NCBI GenBank assembly: GCA_030549335.1
Contig: CM060196.1
Coordinates: forward strand, 73,740,139 to 73,804,138
From: Pontederia crassipes
Taxonomy: Eukaryota; Streptophyta; Magnoliopsida; Commelinales; Pontederiaceae
Direction: 5' to 3'
Length of the DNA stretch: 64,000 nucleotides
Both the position numbers and the translations under genes were made by a program. The notes beneath the pieces were generated by a model. That model did not search any database. It saw nothing but the letters and a program-made list of their open reading frames with translations, and was not told the DNA's origin. Shown piece after piece: positions 50,501 to 62,500 of the stretch; position 1 is the first letter of the stretch; each line of letters starts with the position of its first letter.

Positions 50501-53500
50501 GATGGTGAGATTGATGACGATGTTAATCATAGAATTCAAGCTGGTTGGTGTAAGTGGAGGAAAGCCACTGGAGTTCTTTGTAATAGAAAAGTACCCAATA
50601 AAGTTAAAGGAAAATTCTATCGTACTGCTATAAGACCGGCAGTGTTATATGGTAGTGAATGTTGGGCTATGAAAGGACAACATGAACGTAAAGTGGGGGT
50701 AGCCGAAATGAGGATGTTGAGATGGATGTGTGGTCATACAAGATTAGATAAGATTAGGAATGACCATATACGTGAACGAGTCGAAGTGGCTCCTATTAGT
50801 GAGAAAATGGTAGAGAATCGTTTGAGATGGTTTGGTCATGTTCAGAGAAGACCATTAGATGCGCCAGTAAGAAGAGTAGTTCAAATAATCTGGAGTCCAA
50901 TTAAAAAAGGGAGAGGGAGGCCAAGGCGGACACTTGGCGAACTAATAGAGCAAGATCTATTGGTGAATGATATACCAAAAGGTTTGGTTACTAATAGAGC
51001 GGAATGGCGTCGTATGATCCATGTAGCCAACCCCACCTAGTGGGATAAGGCTTTGTTGTTGTTGTTGTTTGTTATTAGCAATGACACCTATTTTATGAAA
51101 TTTTATTTTCCTACATCATATAATAGATCAGTTTATTTTTTAAAAAAATTGTTGAACCCATATCATAGAATTTTTCAAAAATTAAAGCACATGGTACTAG
51201 TACTGCACTTGTAACTATGCATATAAACTTTGTGTCTTAACATTTTCACACTTGTTCAGCATTTCAGTCCTTAAAATATATATATAATATTATATATGAA
51301 TGTGTAGTCTTCTTTAGTCATCCTTATACGCCTCAAAGAAAAGGACTGACAAAACAAAACACGTGAAACTTAAGTTGGATCAGATCACCTCAAATTTGAA
51401 ACAACTTGTAAGAAAAAAAAGAAGCAAACAACCGAAAATGATGCAATGTTGGACAAACTAGCTCATGGACCTTCAACCTTTTAGTTATGGGACTTTAGGG
51501 TGGCCCTTTAGGATCGGTATCTTACATCCCATAAAATCGATCCCAAATTTGAGATCGAGATCACATATCATAAGTAGGATCGTAGATCGTACATTCTTAT
51601 AATTAAGATCGCGATCTTGATTACCTTGCTAATGAGGAAGCATAAATAAGGAAAACAAATTCAAAAGCCTAAGGCTCATCTTTTCGGGAAAAAGCCGATG
51701 GCTCACAGTAAAGACCCATAACTAAAATGTTTGACACTAAATGTCAACAACTAAAGGGCAGAAGGCTTATAAGTTAATCCATCCAGCCTCTTGATGTAAA
51801 TAAAACTAACTGAGTATGCTGCACTTTCAATATGGATTTATGTGATAATTTAGAAAACAAAAACATTCAAGACAAAGTTATGTTTTGCATGTAAATTCAA
51901 AAAGATGAACTGAATATAGCATGACCTGGTAAATTATAAGCTTATAACACCTAAGGAAATGACACATTGTACCATGGCCATGTGAAAGTTTTTTTTCCAT
52001 AATGACATAGAAATCAAATGTTATATAATTCCCAAATACATAAGCCTTTCTAATAAATGATCACTACTGAAAATAGTACATAAAACACCGATGTTTTAAG
52101 ATCGCAAAAAAGAAAGAGTAAAATAAAAATTATGGATATTTGAGAAGCCTTAAATAGATAAAATACGGGCGATTAAAATATATGATGAATACTTGGCTAA
52201 GCAGAACGAAACGTGTTGAGAATAATCTTGTGAGAAAAGGAACAGTTTTGTTTACTGCCACTCGGGCAATAAGAGCATACGCGGACATTGTTTCATCCCG
52301 TTCTGCAAGCAAAGAAAGCAAAAAAAAATTTAAGAGAGTACAGATCGTCAACCAACACAGTATAAATCTAAAACATAAGTCATGAAACTGAGGTAAATCG
52401 TAACCCAAATGATGCTTTTATGTACTCATTGACACATTAAAAAAGAACCACATACTTGAGACAGACACATGAAAGTAGTCGTCCTGACAATCATCTTCAA
52501 ATGCAGAATCAGCAGCAGCTATAGCAAAACAACAAAAAAGAACAAAAATCTTATAAAACTTCCATCAATAAGACAATCCAAATGGAAGAAGCATTATAAC
52601 TGCGATATCTCCAAAAAGATTGAAAGTCAAGCGGAATAAAATATATCCATAAAAAGTTACTACCTTTTAGGTGTGTTTCCACAATTGTCTGAAACAAATC
52701 AGAAACTGCAGATACTCCTTCGGTCGAGATTAAATTATCACTTCCTGTCCGCTACAAACAAAAAAATCATAAAAACTTTACACAGAAGATGAGAATGAGG
52801 CTATCACAGACAATTATACTCAATCAGCACAACACGACTTTTTCAACATCATGTTGTTGAACAAAGAATGATGCAAAAATATAGTTACCGAAAGAATGAC
52901 AGTCCATGTCTCTAACAGAATATCAAGGGCATCCGAAGTCCATGTTTCTTCATCATTGTTACTTGCATGGGCCTTAACAACATCACTTGTTATCGAGGAC
53001 AATAAGTGAATAGTACCTACAGGCCTGAAATAAAAAGATGAGCAAAATCAGTTGGTAAGTGATGAAATTAAGAAACAAGAATCTCATATCTTGGGTAATC
53101 GTGAAGATCAGCAACTACCAACCTTGCATATCTGAGGAGGTTATCAAACAATGTAGTACTAGTTAGAGTGGCCATTGAGAGCAATACGTGACAACCATCA
53201 ATTATCTCACTGGAAAAAAATGACAAACGTGTAAATATAAGGAAAAAACTCAAACATATCACACAAAACGGATCATTGAGAACCTTTCACTTCGTCTACA
53301 AGCTACTGTAATTGACATAACATCTGACTGCTCCATCCACTGGACAACAGCTGCTAAAATTTGTACTAAGTGTTTGACTTGCATCTCTCCATTATCTATG
53401 TCATCACAAAATTGTTAAACTTAAGACAAAAGCTAAAAGAACTAATGATTCAAATAAATAGAAAACAATGAAAACAATCATTGTAATATGAAGTGCCAAA

Positions 53501-56500
53501 TTTTAGTAAGGAAACTTTTTTAGGGGTAAAAGAATGACTAAAAAATTTAGTCATTTATGAATGTGTATATATAAAAACTATCATCAGAAAAGATATACAT
53601 GTGGGAGACATAATCACCACGCTTGACCCACTCTAGCAAAAATAAAGACATACGGTGAGGCACAAGATACTTGAAGTAGCATCTAATATTGATAAAGCAT
53701 ATCTCCTCCAACATCAGTTAGGAAACATGCATCTCCATCAAACACAGTTCATGTGTTCCACATTAAAACTTCACAAAAAATTCTCAATGTCTCTAATTGA
53801 GGTGGATGACATATGATTGATATCAGAACTTTTCTTTTGAGTGAGGAAACGATGACTAGAATGTTTGGTTCATCTGGAATGTATTAAAGAAACCTAAAAC
53901 GGTAAATTTAGAGGTGTCGGGGTGTATGTAAACAAAAGATGCAAAAGTAAGAAAGGGGAAACTAAATGTCGAGCTTCTTATGTCCCCCACTCTAACCAAC
54001 AAAGAGATATCATGTACAATGTTCTCAACATAGCACAACTCTTCCCCAAAATTAAAATCACATTTTTGTGATCGGAAAGGTGCATCCAAAATAAATGACA
54101 ACCAGAAAGAGATCTCTCTCTATAAATGTAAGTGTTCGCTCTTTTGATTGTCTCCTTGAATGTGTACTTCTGATCGTTTACACTAATGTTTAAACACCAT
54201 CCAACACACATGACTGTACAAAACTAATACTTAAGTTCATAATGAGTTTTTTTTTTTTTTTTGAAGTTTCAGTTTGATAACAAATAATCTCCAAACTAAC
54301 CTTGGATCTGTTAGAGTGTTTCAGAAGTAGATAAAAGATGCACACAAACAGAATGTTCTCTTCTTTGTGGTTGACATTTGAAAGCAAAACTTGAAATTAC
54401 AAGACATTTTCTTTCACAGCAAAAATTATCTTTCTTTGATGAAGAAATTACAAGACTTATAATCAGCACTGTGACAAGGAAAACTTTCACATATATTCCA
54501 GCACAAAGAACGTACAACAGGAACATCATAATCCTGTCCAATGAAGCAAAAATGTAAATACTCAAGATAAATCATCTCCCCAAATCCTTCAAGTCTTTTT
54601 TTTTAGACGAAATCCTGAAATCCTAAAAACATAATCTTCCTCACAGGCCTTGTTCCATTTCACAGAACATAAGTAGACCACAGATAAGAGGTTCAGAAAG
54701 TTGTGAACGGTCAGGAAAGGCTAACAGAAAAACCTAGAATACGGATTACAATCCAGATTTACATCATCAGATAAAAAATATTCCATACTGCTCTAATATA
54801 TCACGTTAGAATGTGTGTGGATGTCTCTCTGCACTTTGGTAAGGATTGTTGGATTGTCCTTGAGGATCAGGTGGGCTTTGCCATGTCCTATATCATGATG
54901 CTAGCACATTTCTGGCACATGACGTGTTATAAAGAAAAAACTATAATGGAATCACTAAAAAGCAAAGAAGTTAGTGGGATGGCTATGTGCATTCATGGTG
55001 ACACAAGCATGATGTTTCTCGTATCACCTAATACTGAACTGATGTTTTTCTTTTTATAAAAAACTATAATTTATCGCCTCAAAGAAAAACATAATTTATT
55101 CCAATGTTGTTAACTTAGGTCACAGACGAAATGACAACTTGAAAAAAAACCAATGATTGCAATACCAACCATCACTTGTAAAATTCAGATTTTTACATGC
55201 TTAATATAAGATGACTACCAAAACTTGTAGTCATCCATTCCTTCATTCACAGAAAAACAATATACAGACTCAATCATTAATCATGTGCAATGCAAATATA
55301 TAAATAATTAACAGATTTCCAGCATGCTCTATTTTAAAAAAAAATGTTATTGGTGTTAAAGAACTTGAAAAGATCATCTCATTGTATGCCAATGAAACTT
55401 TAACTTTCCTATAATCACATTGTCATCTCTCCTTTAAAAGATACCACTTCACCTCATTGTGCAAGCAAACATTTTTTTTGAGGGAGTGGTCGGTCAACAT
55501 GAAATAGGAAAAGGTACTGATAAGAGACTAGAATCAGAAACAAACTCATTCACCAGACATGCAAATTCAAACTGTAAGTAGAAGAAAATGCTGCTGACTG
55601 TCTTCCATATCCAGCTGTCCTTCAAGAACTTTTCATTAGACATTTGTTATCTTCGACCACCTTTAGTTTTCAAGCTATGTTAAACATGTTATATGCATTA
55701 TAATACATAATTCCCATACCCAAAAAAAATGACAAATTATAGATGTTACATCATACTTCTGATCATAACTGAACTAAGCTCTACGGAAGTAACAGCCTTT
55801 TTTTCATAATTAGCAGTATTATAAAGATCACAAAAGAAATATATCATCGCCACCTCTGGAAGGCTCCACCGAAAGGAAGGTCTCCTTGCCGGATGACATG
55901 ACGGATGATCCTACATCACCGACTTCAACGGCTGCTAGCACACTCGCGCATTGCTCAGAGGACGAGTTCAGCCCCGGCGAGTGGCCCAGCCAGTCAGGGG
56001 GGTATCACTTTCCCTATAAAAGTCCTCACATGGAATGTGCGGGGCCTAGGAGACCCAGGGAAGCTCTCAGATTGTAGCACAGCGACATGGGCTCAAATGG
56101 GAGGCTCGCGCGTGTCGGAGTATCTCTATTTCCATGCGGTGGACCACTCCGGGGGCTGCATCATCGGTTGGAAGTTGATCTTTTCTCCTTGGAGGATTCC
56201 AGGACGACTAGGTGCCAGGTGGACGGTGGGGCGTACCTTATCTCATGTGTTTATGGCCCTTGCTCAGCTTCCCTACAGGCAACTATGTGGGAGGAGCATA
56301 GAGGCGCATGGCTTATCTCCTCGACGCTCAGTGGTTGATTGGGGACAACTTCAATGTCACCTTGAACATGGATGATCACCCTTGAGACGCAGCAACTTCA
56401 ATGTCACCTTGAACATGGATGATCACCCTAGAGACGCAGCAGGAGGGATGCAAGAGAGGAGTTCAGAGATTTGATTGATTCGCAGTCACTGGTCCATTTC

Positions 56501-59500
56501 ACGGTCATGAATTGCATATTCACATGGTGGAGCATAGCGCCTCCAGCCGCCAGATCAAGGAGTGAGAGATTCCTAGGGTCCCTGGATCCTGCGGAGGCCC
56601 ACCATTTGGCGGATGTGCAAGGGCTTGACTGATCGTTCTCAGACCACACCCCCTCGTATGGAAGTCCAACTCGCTCTTTCGCTTTGAGAATTCCTGGATC
56701 CTGGAGGATGGTGATACAAAATACAACTAAAATAAAACTAGGATAACTATTATTAGTAGTAAAAGTGTAAGAATCTTAAACACAATTACTAGTAATAACT
56801 TGTCAATTCGAGATGACAAATCTCCATAAGTCCGTATAGACTGGACCAAACTCCAATTACTTATTTGGTAAATACATTTCCAAAGGCTCCCCCTAAATCT
56901 AAAACCCATGCATGTATTTATAACATGCAAATACAAGTATAACTAACTACCGACTACTTTCTTAACTAGCCACTAACCCATACAACTTCTAACTATCCAC
57001 TACTTAATTAACCAGCCACTAACTAATACAAAGTGGTATCTTATCAATACACCCCTCCTAAAACTACGCCTTGCCCTCAAGGCGGAGAAAAGAAAATTAA
57101 TAATTATATTCCGCAGGTGCAATTGAAGCCTCCAAACTTGATTAACTCCATCTTTGGGCCAAGATAGAAATTTTTTAACCAATATGAACTTCCAGCTTTT
57201 CTTCTTATGGAATGAATTTTCCCTTGTAATATGTAAAGCTGATTTCTCCTGAATGAGTGTTGCTTCTTTGTGATTTGCTACTAGGATCTCTGAAGCTCTG
57301 ATACCAATTGATACAAACTAAAAAGTACAACTAAAATAAAACTAGGATAACTATTATTAGTAATAAAAGTGCAAGAATCTTAAACACAATTACTAGTAAT
57401 AACTTGTCAATTCAAGAAGACAAATCTCCATAAGTCCGTATGGAGTGGACCAAACTCCAATTACTTAATTGGTAAACACATTTCCAAAGGCTCCCCTAAA
57501 TCTAAAACCATGCATGTATTTATAACATGCAAATACAAATATAACTAACTATCCACTACTTTCTTAACTAGCCACTAACTCATACAACTTCTAACTGTCC
57601 ACTACTTAGTTAATCAGCCACTAACTAATAAAAAGTGGTATCTTATCAGATGGCTTCTGCGAGATGGTAGCAGCACACTAGCAAAGAATCGCAGCATCAA
57701 AGCCAGGACCCTGGCCACCCGCCAAGACAGCCTCCAGTCCTCCTTTGGCTTCACTGACGATCGAGTGGAGGACTCGCAGTACCTCACAGATGCAGAGGCA
57801 GCAAAGCGGAGACAAGATCAAGAGGTCATTCAGATTGAGGATAGGAAGATGGAGATCTAGTCCCAGCAGACCTAGTTTCAGGAGAGGATGCCGACACTCG
57901 ATTCTTTTACCTTTATGCAAGTTCGGGCTGGAGAGTGAACAGGATTGAACAGATTGAGGTGTAGGGTCAGCAGGTGTCTGGCCACCACAACATTGAGACA
58001 GCTATCACCTCTTTCTACCGAGAGGCATCTCAGTGGCAAACACTGGGCCCATCGAGATGGTCCCTTGGGACATTCCTCGGCTCATTGACGTCCAGTCTTC
58101 TTTTTTGATGCAGGGCATCTCCAAATGAGTTGTCCTAGGCACTCTGGGACATCGACAGCGAGGCGTCCCCTCGCCCGAACAGTTTTCCAATCTTCTTCTA
58201 CAGGGATTTCTGACCGGTGGTGCATGAGGATGTGATGGTAGTCATCCAAGAGTTCACTATCGGGAATTGGAGCTTTGCGCACCTCAACTAGTTCTTGTTC
58301 ATGCTACCGAAGCACAACCCCACAGAGCGCATAGAGGACTTCAGGCTGATAGCCTTATCCAATGTCATATACCTTTTGTTGGATGGCTAATCGGCTATGG
58401 GAGGTGCTGCCGGAGCTCATCCATCCGGCGCAGTTGACATTCATTCAGGACCGTGCATAGCTACACCATAGCCTCGGAGATCATCGCTCGACGGCGAAGG
58501 ACCAGCTGCCGGGCCTTCCAATGAAGGTGGACTTTTCCAAAGCATATGACATTCTCATAGTTCTTCCTTAAGAATTAAGCATTCATTGCAGGTTAAAGAC
58601 TTCCACGAGACCTGGATCGCTTGAATGAAGCATAATATCACTACCGCTTCTTTCTCAGTCTTGGTCAATGCAGCGAGGTCAGACAACTGGGTGCAACCGC
58701 AGAGGGGGGGGGGGGGGGGGGGGGGGGGTTCGACAAGGTTGGCCATTGGTCCCTATGCTTTTCATCTTGGCGGTTGACAACCTAGCCGGATGCGCCCAGA
58801 CGTCATGTGTGGCCAGCCTCTTCAGCAGCTTTGCCGGGAACCTTGTCCTCCTTCTCGAGTCTGCTAGTGACACTGTGGCACTCACCAGGAGGCTAGAAGG
58901 GTGGCCATCCTCATGCAGCTCTTTGGTGCAGAATCTGATCTCCAGATTAACCATGTCATATCATCCTTCATTCCATTTGGCATGATCATAAATGATGCAG
59001 CTCGATGTGCGACTAAGCTTCACATTCCGACCGACGCATATCTCTGATCGCCACATCGAGTCTCGGGAGTTGACCTGATTATCGAGCGGCTGGAGCACAG
59101 GCTTCACAGTTAGAGTTCGAGACTATTATCATGGGGTGGCCAGCTCAAATATGTATTGTTTGCACTCCATGTCTATTATGTTACGCATCGATTCTCTAAG
59201 GAGCAGATTCTTGTGGCAGGGTGCAGCCTTGATAAATAAGGTGTTCACCTTGTTGGATGGGAAAGTGTTTGTCAGCCCACTACACATGGAGGATTGGGGG
59301 TGCAAGATCTTTGCTAAACCAACTGGGCTCTCCTTGCCCGTTGGCTGGGGCGGATCATTGGGACCCGAGGACAGCTTATGGCACACAATTTTTGTCACCT
59401 GCTATGGCCAGGACTTATCTTGGAAGAATCGGACCATACTACCACGTAGGACATCATCCTTTTGATGGGGAGTGGGAGCTTTGACCCCACGGGTGCGCAC

Positions 59501-62500
59501 ATTCATGGTCCCCTCACTTGGATCCAGGGAGGGAGGCCTTCTCTTTCTGGCAGCATGACTGGTCACTCGGGGGTCCACTTGCGGCAGCATTCTCTTGGCT
59601 TTAGGCTTTGGCAGCTCACCTTGGTGCGACAGCTCAGCGCCAGGACATCTCAGAACAGTGACTTGGTCAAAGGTTGGAGGCCCCGGTTCTGGCTCCTGGA
59701 ATCCCCTCTTCTCATCTCCACTCTCGGACCAGGACATCTCAAAGCTGTTGACACTTCATCAGAGATTGCCCACTTCCGACCAGAGCCCTCTCGGTCGTAT
59801 GGTTATGTTTAGCTATCGGAGTCCTTTTCTGCTCGCAACCTCTACCTTCATTTTCTCCCTGCCCCCACAACCCCGGAGAAGCTCAAGTCGCACTGCAGGC
59901 TCATCTGGCATTCCAGCCCCGATGAAAGTCAAGATCTTCACTTGGCTTATGCGGCGAAACAGGCTTCTCACGGTCTCACCTGAATACACATTGATACATC
60001 ATGCGCCATGTGCGTTGAGGCGGAGAACACCGCTCATCTATTTTTCGAGTTCCCCATATCATGCGAGGTTTGGCAGCATACTAGCATCACGAGTATCTTT
60101 CCATCAGCACTGGGGTCCTTTTGGCAGCCACTCTGCACCCTTACCAGGCAACGACAGAGTTGGCAGGGGACATTGGTAACCTTTTTTGCCAGTTCCTGGG
60201 CTATCTCGATTCAGCGCAACCGGATCATAACCGGGTCATTTTTTTGTGAGACGCGATGTCACTCTCCTAAAGAGCTTACACTGTACATGATCCTCATTTT
60301 AGATATATATATGAATTAATGGATGACAACCACAATCTTGGTGGTCATCCTTTTTCTCCTCAAAAAAATCGTACAGGACCAAGAAACTTCAATAAGCCAC
60401 TGGATAACATGAACTGGTAGATCTAAATTCAAGATGGGAACAAATTATCCATATGATTTTTGCAAAGATCAAATCATCAATCGCTTAGTGTATGACCGTG
60501 TAGTACCTGATGGAAATACATCACCAGCAAGGGAGCAAAGTTGTACAATTAGTTGTCGAGCAGAAGTTGCCAGAGGAGAATCAAACCATATCACATCAGA
60601 AGAATATGTCTGACGGAGTGTGCCATACAAGTTCAGAAGCCAAAGAGTCTGGCCACTTGATAATAAAACATCATGCCATGCAGGACCTGGCTAAAGGACG
60701 GAGACAAAAGTTTAGTAACCTAACAGATAATAGGAATAGATACAATGAAATATTGGTTCCAAAGTCACCCCAGCTTACCAGCACCAAGGAGCGTTCAAAC
60801 TTTTGCAACATAACTGTGTCATGTCTGATGCCAGTTGACCATGAATTTTGTTTACTGACGGAAGGATCAATAGCACCATTGTTTCCCCCAAAATTCCAAT
60901 TCAAAATTTGAAACATAAAGCGCAGAGCTGTTGAGCATATTTTATTTTCTGTAGCAGATGCATGGCAACCAACAATTCTGTCAGTTACAGCCATTGCAGC
61001 AGAGTGTGCCCAGCAATAGAACTCCTGCCAGAAAGGAGAAAAAGAGACAAGAAATAAATATAAAATGCACTGCAATCAAGTTTGATAAATGGAAAAGGCG
61101 AAAAAGATAAATATTTTTCAATTTGCTTTAATTAACAACAAGCATAACTATTGAACAAATAATTACTTCATGTAAAATATGCACCGTCCTCTATCTTATC
61201 AAAAATAAATAAATAAATAAAACATACACAACATTAAACTAACCTTCAAATAGTTTGACTCTAATGAAGAACGACATTGATCATGGAAATCCCTAGGGAG
61301 ACCCATTGAAGTTGATGTTAAGGAGGAAAACTCTGAAACCTATTTTATAAATAAATTTATGGAATTTCATCAAATTGCATCCTCGTATTTATGAAGATAT
61401 CAATGTTTAATGCTGGAGAATCTGAAGATACCAAGGATTCTAGAAAGCAGATGCCCGCTAATTTTACATCCAACGCATGAGACCATAGGATGGCTTGCTT
61501 CACCTGTAAATCAAAGTAGTAGAATCCAACATGTGAATATTTGAAGTGATGTTTTTCAGAAGTATAAATTAAACTAATCTAATTTTTTCATTAGGATTCA
61601 TGTTTGTGGCTTTCCATACTTCACTAGACTAAAATACAATTCCTCGATTCACTTCAATAAGCTACACTCGACTATGTTGGCGCAAATCAATATGGAGAAA
61701 AATAAAATAACAATGTGAAGCACATTTTAGTACAAGCTGGATAACCAATCAAGCTATATAGCCATCCTTTCTCTCATAAAAAAAAAACAAATGTGAAGCA
61801 CATTGGATGAGATCAGAAAAAATAGATAAATTACAAAAATCATTAGAGGAGAGGAGATCAGATCTGAGATTGATTAAAAAAGAACATAAATTGAAGAACA
61901 TTTATAGTGGAGAAAAAAAGAAAATGATGCAGAACTGAAATAAAGGGAAAATAAAAATAGGAAAACGAATAAAAAATGTAATAATGGAGGCAAGCACCGG
62001 GACAAAGCTCCTCAAAAGCATTGATACCATTTGACATGACAGGAAATGATGTGAAGGAGTTTGCAACACAACAAAGATCCCAAAGAAGTTGATGGATCAT
62101 AACACCACTGGGAATGTGTTTGAAATTCTTCGGGCAAGATAACACAAAGTTTTGGACTAAATTTAAACAATCAATTAATTCATCATGCAAGGTGTTAACC
62201 CATATTTATAGGCTTATAGTATCAATTATTTAACTTCAGCTGAAAGACTACATAAGTAACAAATGGAAAATTAAAACAGATAACCTAATTTTAAGACAAT
62301 GAGGACTCCTAACTACGAAAAAAGAAGTCAGAAAGGAAAAGATAACAAATAACCAAGGAATTAGGCAGATAACCTAATTTTAAGACAGTGAGGACTCCTA
62401 ACTACGAAAAAAGAAGTCAGAAAGGAAAAGATAACAAATAACCAAGGAATTAGGAGCCCACTACAAAGATGTTCAAGGAAATATAGTGTAAAACAAATGT

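Larger units (their letters stand above)
55850..60370 (+). mobile_element. L1-type LINE, sense, split by a TRIM
   Basis: The endonuclease starts near 56015 with [14 protein letters not shown], followed by [11 protein letters not shown]. It is interrupted at 56712 inside [12 protein letters not shown] segments lie at 58190-58980 ([18 protein letters not shown]; the catalytic YADD is decayed to SASDT). The zinc-binding tail [21 protein letters not shown] is near 60010. The 3' stem GGATGACAACC/GGTGGTCATCC and a short A-run close it at about 60368. Inactive. Confidence 0.85.

Noticed and set aside
61858-62190. 110-codon minus ORF as an XPO4 exon
   Set aside because: It contains L1 RT-like FPVMSNGI sequence, lacks splice sites in phase, and exons 1 and 2 already join in phase.
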